Source: Bacillota bacterium
GTDB lineage: Bacteria; Bacillota; Clostridia; Lachnospirales; WQUN01
Length of the DNA: 12,196 bases
NCBI GenBank assembly: GCA_009782085.1
Contig: WQUN01000124.1
Coordinates: 1-12,196, forward strand
Direction of reading: 5' to 3'
This document shows positions 1 through 10,204 of this stretch, piece after piece. Below the pieces are notes generated by a model. It ran no database searches, was not told the origin of the DNA, and worked only from the letters and a program-made list of their open reading frames with translations. The translations under genes and the position numbers were made by a program. Every line of letters starts with the position of its first letter. Position 1 is the stretch's first letter.

Positions 1-1181
1 CGCGTCTATCGTGCCGTCGTCGCTCACGAGCGCCGGCGCGCTCCACATCCCGGTTTTCGCGTCATATAAGCTGTAATACGCGCCGATCCAGTTGTAGTCG
101 TCCCGGCCGGCGACGTTTCCGCACCAGGTCATTATCTTGTTCCCGCCGGGCAAGGCCAAAACCTGGGGATTGGCTATCTCGCCCGCGTTCGAGATCAATA
201 CGCTGTCGTTCCTGGCCGTGAAAGCCCTGGCTCTCACGTTCGCCGGCAGCTTGGGGACGTCGGTCGGCCGGCCGGATCCGACAGGGATCCCCTCGTAGCC
301 GTCGACGGGATCGCTCTTTATCGAATTGTAAAATTTCTTCCATCCCTCCGGATACAGTTCAAATTCGTCCGAATATAATTCTACCTCTCTCTTAAACAGT
401 TCGAACAGAGCGGAATACTCAAAAGAGAGTCCTATCGAGCCCTTCACCTTCAATTCGTCGAGTATGTCCTTGTCGGAAGCGATTACCGTGCTCGCCGAAA
501 TTCCCACGCTTCCCTCTATGCGGGCCTTCGCCAGCAGCAGGTTGACCTCGCCGCCCAATATCCCCGTCAGCGCGGTTTCGACATAGCCCTCCAGCTCGAT
601 GTTTTTAAGAGGCTCAATTTCAAAGTCATCTATCACCGCCGTCAGACCGATTCTCCACTCTCCCTCGAACGTGGCGTCCACGAACACGGCGGGGTAGATC
701 ATTTTTTTAGCGCCGAGGGAACCTTTGTACTCAAACCCGATGCAGCCCTCGAATTTGTCAAACATACCGTTCTGCAGGTGCGACATGAGATACAGGATAC
801 AGTGCGCTTCGCTCTCCGGCAGTTTAGCCCCGACATATCCCGGGGTTTCGTCATATTGGCCCAAGTGGTCGAAGAAATCCTCCGCGGATTCCGCGGCGTC
901 TTTATTCCATTTCTTCCATTTATCCATGTACTCGAGCGGATGGTATTTCAGAAGCGTCGCGTCCTCAAGGCCCGAGGTGATCGTGAGCACCGCGGTGTCC
1001 GGGTTATATCTGACGACATATGAATTGGAAATGCCCTTTAAGTCGATGCCCATTTCAAACGTGTTCAATCCCCACGAGGTCGTCTCAACATCTCCGCCGG
1101 GAGTCTCTGAATCATGCGGGAACGCCGCTTCCACACCGGTTCCGCCCACAAGGTCCTTGGTGACGAACGTGGGCATTTCAA
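1..1181 (-). other. Unrecognised C-terminal portion seen in the window
   Basis: Residues about 2912-3304 follow the Big_2-like modules. A Trp/Lys-rich segment near 910-950 (YMDKWKKWNK) precedes a stretch of alternating polar and hydrophobic residues that looks beta-rich. From about position 243, residues read GGNKIMTWCGNV, then YYSLYDAKTGMWSAP. This resembles one blade of a sialidase/Kelch-like beta-propeller, where a looked-up value is followed by a Y-D-x-x-x-x-x-W strand. The window ends before more blades could confirm this. Confidence 0.4.
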
Positions 1182-4100
1182 TATCCACCGTGCACTCCGC
1201 GACTATGCTCTCGTCATAGGCGTTGACGGCCGTGATCGTGACCGAGCCGCTATTCTTTGGCCACAGTTTGCCGCCCGCCGAAACGGTGCAAACGTCCGGG
1301 TCGCTCGATATCCATTCCTTTATCCGCTTGTGCGACGTTTCCTTGGAATCGAACACCAGCAGATTGTTCAGGTTCAGGTCGGGCTGTTTTTCTATCCAGA
1401 AGATATAGGTATCCCGCGTAAAGCTCATAGACCTCAGTTCGTCGGGGTCACCTTCGACCGTCACAAACAGCTCCGCGGTCACGCCGTCAACGGTGACCAC
1501 GACGATCGCGCCGCCCGCGCTTACGGCGTGCAGGTCTACGCCTTCGCCGAATTGCTCCGCGGTCAGAACCATGCTGTCCTGTCTTACAAAGACCGTGTAC
1601 ACGGAGCCTACGTTTTTATGCACGAGCGGCACCGTCTTGTACTCGTTTAACTTTAAGGTTATATTGTCCGGGGCGAACTCAAACACCCGCTCGGGGCCTT
1701 CGACCGATATGACGCACTGAGCCGTCAGCCCGTTCGCGAAAATCGCGGTCACGACGGCCTTGCCCTCCGAGACGCCGCGGATAGTGCCGGGTTTCGTGAA
1801 TTCCGCGACGATCCCGCTGTTTTCATCATCACCGGCTGTGTCGGCTTTCGCCACGTCCCATCCCAAAACCGTCTTATCCGCCGCGCTTGCGTCAAACGGC
1901 AGGAAGACCAGCTCGTCGGACAGGTTCAGTGTCTTCTTCGGCGATATGGTATAGCTTCCCTGCCTGAAATACACATCCCGCAGACCGTCGTCGGCGCTGC
2001 CGGGACTCTTGACCTGAACGTCCGGACTGTCGGCATCGACCCACGCGAAGACGATCTCGACCTCGGCGTTCGAGCCGGGCCTGGACAGCGAAAAGGCGTT
2101 CATGAGCTGATATTGCGCGTTTTGCTCGTCCGCGTCCAGATCAATGCCCTCCGCGAAGCTGGTGTTCACGTTCAGCGTCAGGGACTGCCCCGGCTTCAAA
2201 ACCGGCACGTTCACCGAGTCCCCGGCGCGCAGGTCGGAGGGGACGGTCATCATGTCCTCCAAGGTATACGCCTCGCGGTATACGGTTCCGTCCACTTTCA
2301 GGTTCACGTTGTAAAGCTCGACGTCGGATTTGTTCTGCAAATCCAGCCGCACGTTATATGCCTTTCCGGGCGCCGCGTATTTCGGCGCCGTCACTATCAT
2401 CCTCAGCGCGCTTCCCGACCAGACCTTGATCGGCTCCGCGCCGCGGAATTCCATGTTCAGATCGGAGCCGTCGGCCCACTTGCCCTTGACTGAGCCGCCC
2501 AGCATATACTCGCCCTGCTTGTCGCCGCGCAATATCCACTCCGCCGAAGCGGTTTCGCCGCCCTTGAGCGTACCGATTTCCCGTCTCAGTTCGCTGACGG
2601 ACGCGAGGCTCAGGCCGTCCGGCAGCGGATCCATCTCCGCGGCCAGGTCCGTGATGTCGAGCTTCAGCTCCTCCGGGCTGGTGTTGATCAGTATAAGCGT
2701 CGCGTCGAAAAACTCCTTCGTCCACGACGTTTCGCCGTAGATCAGCAGATAAACGCCCTTGGTCGTCCCGTCGTCGCTTTTGCCGAGGCTGCCGCAGGCG
2801 ACGCCGTAACCCTGGCTGCCGGTCACGACGGCGCTTCCCGCGTGTCCCGGAATAAACGCGGCCGTGATCGGAACTTTATTGAACTCCAGATTGACGGTCC
2901 ACAAACTCGTGTTGACGTTGGCGGGGTCGTTGATATTTATCCCCTTTTCCGCCGCCTCGTCCGGCGTCAGCCTTCTTTGGCTGAAAACAAGTTTCATATA
3001 GTCGTTTGGATCCAGCGATATGGTTTTATAGAACGGATCCGCGCTGTACTGCGAACCGAGGTCGAGCACGACCCGCTTCATCATATAGCCCGCGGCCTTG
3101 ACCGACGCGGCGTACTGCCCCGGCGGAAGCGATATCGTGACCTTCCCGGTATCGTCCCCCAGGAACGTGGTTTCGCTCCCGTCCGGCATTGGCACGAGGA
3201 CGGCCGGGGCCTTAGCGCCTCCGGTGACGGTCAGGATCATGACGTTCAGATCGTCGGTCACTTCCACCCGGCAGTACGCGGTGTCCTTGTTCCCGGCCCT
3301 GTCCGACACGGTGAGGCTGACGGTTTTGATACCGGTCTGGGTATACGTATGCGTCGGTTTCACATTGACGGAACCGGTACCGTCGCCGAAATCCCAGTAC
3401 CGGGACACTATGCCGACGTTATCCGAGGACCGCTCCGCGGAGAAGATGACTTCCGCCCCTTTGGCCGCCTTCTGGTCGCCCGGAAGGATCACCGCGGCCG
3501 GCGGCTCCGTGTCCAGGCCGTCCACGAACACAGAAACCGCGTTCTCTCCGGGGCTGAGGTTCCCCGCGGCGTCCTTCGCGATGACCTTGTAGGTGTATTC
3601 GCCGCCTATAAGGCCGAGGTCGCTTATCCCAAACTCATCGCTCATTACAATCGCGAGCGGGACAAAACCGGACGAGCCTCTCGCGCGGTAGACGGTGTAG
3701 CCGACCACGTCCGCGTCCGATTTGCTCCATGACACATACGCGTCGCATTCGTTCGCCGCCAGGTAAACTTCCGGGTCTTCCGGTATTTTCAGATCCACGT
3801 TGTAGACTGTGGTCTTGGAAACCTGTCCGTCCGCGCAGACCGCGTTCACGGTGAAGGTATACTCCCCGTCGGCCAGGCCGGACAGTTTTCCTTTGGAGAA
3901 GCCGTACACGCCCGTGTACGGCGGATCGTACAGAGTGTCGATGACCGCGTTCCCCGAGGCCGTCTGCGCCGACAGTGTCAGCGACGTCAGCCGGGACGGG
4001 CTTTTCACGGAGACCGTGACGCTCGTTTCGTTATTGATGAAACTGTCGTAGGAAGGCGAAATGGCGTTGATCTTCATCGGCGCTTCCACGGGCGGCTTCG

Positions 4101-7100
4101 CGATGCCGACAGGCGCCTCCGCCTCGATGATGACGCTCTCGACGCCGGATTGGGAAACCGCGCTCACGCCGTAGCGGTATGATTTGCCGTATTCGACCGT
4201 CTCGTCTATGTAGGATTCCGTTTTGCCCAGGGCTCGGATCAGCGTGTAGCTGTTTTTGCCCTGTGCCTGGTCCCACTCGATCGTGTAGACGTTGATATTC
4301 GCCAGCGACGCCGGGTTCTTCCACGTCAGGACGGCGTAGTCGTCCGCCTGCGCCGCCTGGAGATTGCTTGGCGGCTGCTGTATGGTGTTGTCTATGTGCA
4401 GTAGGAGCGTCTCAGTTTGCTCGTTCCCGCTCCCGTCCGTCAGCGTAAGCGTCACGGTAAGATCCTCTTTCGCGAGGGCGGAGGAATCGAACCCGTAGGA
4501 GAACGGCGCGGCCGCGACGGAAAGAGGGATCGTCTCGTCAAAATAGGCCGAAACGAGTCGTATGCTCATGAGGCCCGTGTCGTCCCGGGCTATGCCTTCG
4601 AAACGGATCAGGCCGTACACGCTGTCGCCGTTTTTCGGGCTCAGCGAGACGAACTCCGGCGGTGTGCGGTCCTTGGCCGGACGCCCGACCGCGTCCGAGT
4701 TTTGCGAAACGCCGCCCTTGCCGTCATAGGCCGTCACGTAATAGGCGTATCCGCTGTCGGCTTTGAGACTGCCGTCTGTGTAGAAAAGGTCCGCGGTGTC
4801 GCCCACCATCGAGAAGCTTCCGCCGTTTTCGCTGCGATACACGCGGTATCCGGCCACATATTCCCCGGTCGCGGCGTCCCAGGTAAGTTTCGCCTCGGTG
4901 TCGCTGATCTCCTCGATTTTCAGGTTTGCAACCGCGCCTGGCGTCCGGTTCCACAGATTCAGAGTGATGATTTTTTCGCCGGTGTTGCCCATCAGGTCGG
5001 CGGCGGTCGCCCTGACCGTCAGCGACGTCCGGTCGGCCGGAAGCGTTCCGGTGTCGAACGCGTACTCCGCCGTCCCGCTCTTAAGATCCCGCATCGGAAT
5101 CCTGCCTATCACCGTATAAGCCCCGAGCGCGTCGTCATAATAGGCGAACTCGACATACGCCAGCGCGGCGTTGTCCGAAGCCGCCGCTTTCAGAAGGATC
5201 GCTCCCTTATATGTGAGAGCGGGGTCGAGGCCGGTGAAATCCACTTCCGGCGGCGTCGTGTCGGCGTCTATCATGAGCGTCGCCGTCGCTTCGCCGACGC
5301 AGCCGTCGTCGTCGGTCGCGAGGACTTTGACCGTTACCGCGCCGGAGACGGCCATGTCCCTCGTGAGCGCCAAAGCCTGCGTGAAAGTGAACACCCCGCC
5401 GGCAGCCGCCGGCACGTCGTATTTTCCGGCGCTGACATAAGCGTCCTGCGAGTCCGCGCCGCCCTGTTTATAAAAGAACTCCGCCGTCAGGCCGCTTCCG
5501 TTGCCCGTGTCCGCGACTTCCGCGGTAAAGCTTACGCCGGTCACTTCGGGGTAGCTTACGGTATCGCCGGGCTGGTCATGCTTCAGCGCGTCGATCCTTG
5601 GATTTTGCGGCGTCGCCGTCACCGGTTCCGAGGCCCCGGAGATGTTCCCGGCGGCGTCGCGCGCCGTGACGGTGTATATGTAAGACGTTCCCGCCACGAG
5701 ATTGGCGTCTTTGTATTCCGAGGCCGTCACCGTGGCCACGGGCGCGCCGTCGCGGTACACGGTATAGTCCGCCACGCCGGAGTTGTCGAAAGACGAGAAG
5801 GTCATTTTCACGCTTTTGCCGGTGACGCCTGTGATCACGACGTCCGGCTTGGTTGGCGCGGCCGTGTCTTTGCCCTCGACGGTCAGCGACGAACCCGCCG
5901 CGCCCTCGCTCACGTTGCCCGCGCCGTCCACGGCCGCTATCCTGAACACATACGCCTTGCCGCCCGTTTCGCTCAGGTCCAGATCGACGACCATATAGCT
6001 TCCGGCGGCGTAATTGGCCTCTATCAGGACGCCGTCGCGGTAGATCATGCAATAGGACGGGTTCGCGTCGTCCACGTCCCATGCGAAGGAGACGGTCGTA
6101 TAGGTCTGGTTGGTAACGCGCAGGTTCTTCACGATCGGCTTCACGGTGTCCACCGTGAACGAGGGCGTCGCGTCTCCGGAGACTCCGCCGCAGGACGCCG
6201 TAACGGTGTAGTTGCCGTCCGGCAGATAGAATGTCTTTGTGAAATAACCGCCGGCGCCGCATACGGCTGTTTCGGAGACGGCGCCGCCCGCTTGCGGCGT
6301 CACGTTCAGCGTCACCGTCTCGCCTTCCGCCCAGAAGCCCCGGACGGAGACGCCGTTTGTGTTGTACCACGCCTTCATGCCGGTGAAGGTTATGTAGGAG
6401 ACGGGATCCAGCGTGACATACACGCTCCGCGTCTGCGATTTTATGCCCACGCCGTCCACCAGGTAAAAACGAAGCTCGTTGACGTTGCGCATCGCCTGCA
6501 CTATCGCGACGGAAGCCGTCCATGTTTTTGTGCCCGGGTCAAAATCCCGGAGCGCCAGAGCGCCGTTTGCGCCGGTCACGCCGGGGACCGTCACCATGGA
6601 GTAATTGTCGTAAAATTCCACGAAGGCGTTGGACAGGCCGTTTTTCACCTCGAGCGAGATGTCGAGCGCGCCGGCGCACAGAGCGTTCGCCGCCGGGCTC
6701 TTTATGCTGACGATGTCGTCGGCCACGGAATTCAGGATGATCCCGCGCGTGAATATGCGCTCGCCGCCGGCGGCGTCTTTCAGCTGGAAATACAGCGTTT
6801 TCGCGCCGTCGCCGCCGGATAAATAATAATACATGGTGTAGTCCGAGTTAAACGTCTGATAATAAGCGTTCGCGAGCGCGCTCTCCGACTCCGCCACGCG
6901 CCACTGGGTATAACGGAGACTGACGACCTGCATATAGACATAGCTGTTGGTCACATAGGGGTAGTTGGGGGCGTTTGTGAAGATGATCCGCGTCTCGTCC
7001 GACATATAGGCCGCCGTCAGGCTCCGGGAATCGACCGGCACGCCGTTTTCGCACAATATCAAAGTGTAACCCGCTCCGCCGGTCAGGCCGGCCGTCTGGG

Positions 7101-9911
7101 CCGCGTCGAGGGTCAGCTCGTCGCGCCCGGCCGTTTTCACGAGCGCCAGGCCGGCGTATAAGTTCTGGTACCCGCTGCCGGAGTAGGATTGGATATTCGC
7201 CGTGTATACGGCGCCGTCGCTGAAATTGAAGCCCGTCAGCGCGTAAGCGCCGTCCTTGTACACCACGCCGGTCAGCACGGGCCGGTCGGTGCAGCTGAAA
7301 TTGCCGCTGGCGGCCGTCGCGCCGCCGTATTGGCAGTTCAGCGTGTACCGCCCCGCGGGAAGCGGCGCGTCGAGTTCCAGGTCGGCGTTGAAAACGAAGC
7401 TGTAGCCGCCCTGGGGCGTTATATTCGTCCACTTGACGGGGAACGGGACGCCGGCCACGTTCGTCAGGGAAACCGACGCCTGGGCGAGGGTCTCGGCGGT
7501 AAAGCCCTTGGCGTATGTATACACCGGTATCGCGGCGGTTCCGGCCCGCAAAACGCCGGAACCGGATATGTCGCTGTCCCGCAGGTACAGGTATGGCGAA
7601 GAGAGAGAATCGGAGCCCTGGGATATCGTTATTCCGTAGTATGTGTCGGCGAACTCACTGCCGCCCGACGCGATTTTGAGGGTGTAACCCGCGCTGTCCG
7701 CCGGAAGGGACGAACAGTCGATGAAACACGAGTAGTCCCCGTACATTCCGCCCCAATAGCTCGCGTCCGTCGTCATGACCGCGGAGGCCGTGTTGACGCC
7801 GTTCGTGAGGACGGCCGTCACATCGCCGGAAGCGCCGTAGACGTATCGCGCCGCTATTCTCAGGACGGAGTTTTGGGGCACGCTGTAAAGAGTCCGGCTC
7901 AGGCCGCTGTCGTAGCCTATGTAGTTATAGTTCCCGTTAAAATCCACCCCGGAGGCCCACAATTGGCCCGCCGGCGGGGTCGTGGGAAAACTGTAGGCGG
8001 ACGAGTTGTTGTATATCCTCACTGTGTAATCGGCGTCCGGCTGTATCGGCTGCGTCAGCGTGAACGTTCCCGTTATCTTCACGCCGTCGTCACCCGCGTA
8101 TTTGCCTTCGCGCGTAAGCTGAAAGCCGGGGTTCATGGAGCCGACCTGCGTATATGTATACGGGTAGCCGCCGTTTGTGTCCCTGCGCAGCAGCTGCACG
8201 GTCACGTCCGCTCGCGGAAGCCCGAGCAGGACCATATAGCCGCCGTTCGCGTAGAGAGTCATGTCAAACGCGCCCGCGCCGACCGGGAGTATGTCCGGAA
8301 CGGCGGTGACGCCGGAGTAATATGACGGTTGGGAGGGGACGTACAGCGAGCCGCTGCCGATGCTCCCGTCCTCCAGGTTGCGGTAGACCGCGACGCTGTA
8401 ATTCATTCCCGCCGCCAGCGGCGCGCTTTTTCCGGCGTTGGTGAACTGAAGGTTATAGTAGCCGGACGCGTCCGTTTCCGCTGCGCATTGCCCGACTTCC
8501 ACGCCGTTCAGGGAAAGCACGAATATCAGCGGCGTGTCAAAGCTCATGTCGGTGTATACGCGGGCAAGTCCGCGGCTCGCGTCCACGACCGTCCAGTCAT
8601 AGGAAGAAAACCAGGTCGATTCGTACACGGTCGCATACGCCGCGGAGGTCTTGCTCCTGAGGGCCCCGGAGGGGTCGGTTATCTTCAGGTAAAGCTTCTG
8701 TCCTACCGTCAGCGGGGCGGCCGGCTCTAAATATACCTGGACCGAGATCCTGCCCTCGCCGGAATTAACGCTTGTGACGACCGTCCTCGTCGCGGACGCG
8801 GCGGCGTTCCCGTCTCCGTCGACAAGCGAGATGTCATAATTTGCCAAATCCTGCTCCGAGACGCGCGAAAAGGCAAGCCACGCCTCGATCTCGCGCGAGG
8901 CGGTATACGGAGAATAGACCGACGCGCCGAGCAAAAGCGGATCGGCCGTGGCCGTGATATCCGAACGCAGGACCACCTCCGCGCCGCCCGTGCCGGACAC
9001 GCCGTATAAGGTCAGCGTCTCGCCCGGTTTTATGCTGTCGGTGCAGTAGAGCGTCAGGCCGGATATGTAATAGAAATAGTAGTAATACGGAAAACTGCCG
9101 TAAGAGGTGGAATATGACAGAGACGGTATGTCTAAATAATCGCTGTTGCTGTAAGCGGACGAAGACGAGGCGGCCGCCAGTTCGCCGTCGCTCCGCCGGA
9201 GCAGTAACTTGTCAAAGCTCTTTGAGCTTGCGTAATAGCCTATGTTGCCCGTATCAAAGGACAGGCTCCCCGCCGGCAGATATTGTGAGCCGGAGTCCTT
9301 TTCGTTTCGGAAGACCGTCCGGGTTTCGGCTGAAAATAAAAGCGCGCCCGCTTTTTCCGCTTTCAGCGAGAGGGTGTATGTACCCGGTTCAAACGGGGCC
9401 GGGCGGGCCAGCAGCTGGAACGCGTTGGCGCCTTCATATGTCTTCCCGACTCTTATCGAGCCCTGCGCCGTGCTCAGGCTGTCGAACACGCTTGTTCTGA
9501 CGATTGTCCCGCCGTCGCTTACCTCCACGGTAAATTTGACCGAACCGGCCTGCACGTCACTGATGAAGCTGTCCGGAACGCCGCCGCCCTGTATAAAGAC
9601 CGGGACTTCCGCGCCGTCTTTCGCGAAGAGAGCCCGTCGGGCAGCGTTACCTCTCCGCCCACCGGGAGCGGCAAACTGGCGGCCTGGAACGCCCGCGCGC
9701 CTATGGCCTGGCTTTCGCCGCCATTTATGTTTATCTTCTGCGTGGATGTGGACGGGTCAAACTGATTTTCCTCATTTTGCTCCTCCACGGGTATGACTAT
9801 CGTGCCGACCTGTTCCGACACGGGCGTGTTTACCCTTGCGAAAACAGTCTGCTGCGCGATGATGGAAAAAACCATCGCCGCGGCGAGAAACAGCGCCGTT
9901 ATTTTCCGCAT
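1..9911 (-). CDS. Giant secreted multidomain surface protein (Fn3/Ig-like/PKD/Big_2), frameshifted, 3' end outside window
   Basis: The ATG at 9911 follows GGAGG (9922-9926) and encodes a signal peptide. After correcting a one-base break at about 9633, the frame stays open to the window edge, giving at least 3304 residues with no stop seen. Layout by residue: signal peptide 1-25; repeated beta-sandwich modules about 70-1257; Fn3 at about 1258-1349, 1350-1438, 1656-1748, 1843-1936 and 2043-2132, with Ig-like modules between; PKD 2133-2220; carboxypeptidase-regulatory-like 2222-2285; CARDB-like up to about 2595; three Big_2-like modules 2653-2911; an unrecognised region; a possible propeller start near 3224. 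Such modules mediate extracellular binding or act as stalks; no catalytic motif is visible. The role as adhesin or scaffold is inferred, and the anchor is not in view. The gene has its own promoter and is separated from the upstream tRNA by a terminator. It may be a pseudogene if the frame break is genuine. Confidence 0.88.
1182..1956 (-). other. Three tandem Big_2-like domains
   Basis: Residues about 2653-2739, 2740-2822 and 2823-2911 each run from an S-x-x-x-L strand to a closing V-T/A-x-x-V-x-G/E strand. They include segments such as GKAVVTAIFANGLTAQCVI and GSVTITAVNAYDESIVAECT, the pattern of bacterial Ig-like group 2 domains. The third carries the typical W-x-S-S-D-P-D element (EWISSDPDVCTV). 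The middle copy is the most divergent. Big_2 domains occur in intimin/invasin-type and clostridial surface proteins, usually as spacers or adhesive modules. Confidence 0.7.
3253..3516 (-). other. PKD domain
   Basis: Residues 2133-2220 contain the PKD signature WDFGDGTG (W codon at 3396), followed by a THTYTQTGIKTVSLTVSD strand typical of the family. PKD modules are extracellular beta-sandwiches found in bacterial surface proteins and enzymes, acting in binding or as spacers. The segment continues straight into a carboxypeptidase-regulatory-like module at residues 2222-2285, which has the GQYAASVKAAGY strand typical of that fold. Confidence 0.85.
3517..6141 (-). other. Fn3 / Ig-like stalk of the giant protein
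   Basis: Residues about 1258-2132 hold ten modules in the order Fn3, Fn3, Ig, Ig, Fn3, Ig, Fn3, Ig, Fn3 plus the PKD that follows. Fn3 modules show the family pattern: a Trp in strand B (FAWDV, LTWDA, LTWKN, VSWSK), then a Y-x-V/I-Y/E segment (GYRVYR, DYTVYR, GYTVYR), then Y-x-Y-x-V-x-A-x-D (YIYTVTARDAAGN, YTYKVIAKDAAGN). The Ig-like modules begin with a TTPP or TPP element and end with a D-x-x-G-N strand. The alternation suggests a rigid rod holding the N-terminal modules away from the cell; that role is inferred. Confidence 0.8.
6142..9633 (-). other. N-terminal array of beta-sandwich modules in the giant protein
   Basis: Residues about 94-1257 match no family I can name, but they carry a recurring module-closing motif, roughly L-x-x-G-x-x-Y-T-L. 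Examples are EPGTYTLSL (near 9390), SIKPGETLTLYG (9036), LTVGQKLYLKI (8712), LAAGMNYSVAVY (8418), PDADYTVRIY (8040), LPADSAGYTLKI (7707), LPAGRYTLNC (7362), GGAGYTLIL (7080) and LPDGNYTVTA (6225). Spacing is mostly 280-380 bases, so each module is about 95-125 residues, the size of an Ig-like fold. The motif matches the closing strands of many bacterial Ig-like domains. A Tyr-rich run sits at residues 276-282. Confidence 0.6.
9519..9638 (-). other. Frame break in the giant gene
   Basis: Read literally, the frame from ATG 9911 ends at a TAA at 9521-9519 after 130 codons, and its last 35 or so residues (Arg- and Ser-rich) look like out-of-frame translation. The sensible protein leaves this frame after the codons for LPDG (GGG at 9635-9633) and resumes one base back as ALFAKDGAEVPV. 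This equals the loss of one G, GGGG having become GGG. The downstream frame is open from 9771 but has no ATG until about 8548 and no ribosome site, so it is not an independent gene. No classical slippery heptamer is present. A real indel or an assembly error are the two readings. Confidence 0.85.
9837..9911 (-). other. Sec signal peptide of the giant protein
   Basis: The first 25 residues begin MRKITALFLAAAMVFSII, with a basic start, a hydrophobic core and a VFA motif suited to signal peptidase I cleavage after residue 25. This supports export and fixes ATG 9911 as the start. The following 60 residues are rich in Gln, Glu, Ser and Thr and look like a flexible linker before the first folded module. 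Confidence 0.85.
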
Positions 9912-9921
9912 TTGCCGCCTT

Positions 9922-9968
9922 CCTCCCCTTTTCTCTTCCTTTTTCTCTTCCTTTTTCTTCCTTTTTTT
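9922..9968 (-). promoter_or_regulatory. Polypurine leader with repeated GGAAG and the ribosome site of the giant gene
   Basis: On the mRNA strand the 45 or so bases before the start are almost pure purine. A 12-bp unit (plus strand CTCTTCCTTTTT) occurs at 9933-9944 and 9945-9956, with a shorter variant at 9957-9968. Each copy gives A-rich RNA with a GGAAG core resembling a Shine-Dalgarno. The GGAGG at 9922-9926, 10 bases before the ATG, is the likely ribosome site. The unstructured A/G leader could act as a standby site for ribosomes, which is inference. Confidence 0.6.
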
Positions 9969-10019
9969 ATTTCCCCGTAAATATTTTTATCTGAGTGTAA
10001 GTGTACAAATATCCATCAT

Positions 10020-10048
10020 AGCATATCATGCATAACCGAACATTTCAA
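10020..10048 (-). promoter_or_regulatory. Candidate promoter of the giant gene
   Basis: Read on the minus strand, TTGAAA (10048-10043) is followed after exactly 17 bases by TATGCT (10025-10020): 5/6 and 4/6 matches to the sigma70/sigmaA consensus. It would start transcription near 10013 and give a leader of about 100 bases ending in the polypurine tract. The sequence is AT-rich around it. A weaker alternative, TTGTAC with TATTTA after 19 bases, lies closer to the gene. Confidence 0.5.
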
Positions 10049-10073
10049 CAAAAAATACACGCTCGGATGCAAC

Positions 10074-10093
10074 AAATAAATGGAAATAAATGG
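10074..10093. repeat. 10-bp tandem direct repeat
   Basis: AAATAAATGG occurs twice head to tail with no mismatch, in the AT-rich spacer between the tRNA terminator and the promoter of the giant gene. It lies upstream of that promoter's -35 box. No function can be assigned. Confidence 0.6.
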
Positions 10094-10121
10094 AATATGC
10101 CTCTCAGAGCTGAATGCAATC

Positions 10122-10146
10122 AAAAAAGACCGCTTTATCAGCGGCC
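10122..10146 (-). terminator. Intrinsic terminator of the tRNA-Leu transcript
   Basis: On the minus strand GGCCGC (10146-10141), a 7-base loop and GCGGTC (10133-10128) form a 6-bp stem with one G-U pair, followed directly by TTTTTT (10127-10122). It lies 76 bases past the tRNA 3' end and before the promoter of the giant gene, so the two are separate transcripts. Confidence 0.75.
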
Positions 10147-10171
10147 TGAACAAATAGCGGATGCACTGGTC

Positions 10172-10204
10172 GCAGATAAATCCGAACTGCGCGGATTTAT
10201 CTGC
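10172..10204. repeat. Perfect 13-bp inverted repeat downstream of the tRNA
   Basis: GCAGATAAATCCG (10172-10184) and its exact complement (10192-10204) flank a 7-base loop. In the tRNA transcript it would form a strong hairpin 17 bases past the tRNA 3' end. A shorter outer pairing, GGATGC (10160-10165) with GCATCC (10216-10221), encloses it. There is no adjacent T-run, so it is not itself a terminator. It may be a tRNA-precursor processing or stabilising structure, a protein-binding palindrome, or part of a small RNA. Confidence 0.6.

Noticed and set aside
2842..3732. Plus-strand open frame of 296 codons
   Set aside because: It is antisense to the PKD and Fn3 modules, whose signatures are unmistakable on the minus strand.
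5576..6523. Minus-strand open frame of 315 codons in another frame
   Set aside because: It is extremely Arg/Gly-rich, and the Fn3 signature lies in the neighbouring frame.
4417..6822. Plus-strand open frame of 801 codons
   Set aside because: It lies antisense to the Fn3/Ig stalk. It is Arg/Val/His-rich with no recognisable domain, and it exists because GC-rich codon use on the minus strand leaves few stops in that shadow frame.
7189..8325. Plus-strand open frame of 378 codons
   Set aside because: It is antisense to clear beta-sandwich modules. Its composition is Arg-, Val- and Gly-rich like the other shadows, and no ribosome site is seen.
9631..9638. Programmed -1 frameshift
   Set aside because: No X-XXY-YYZ slippery heptamer is present at the site and no obvious stimulatory structure follows. 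A lost G is simpler.
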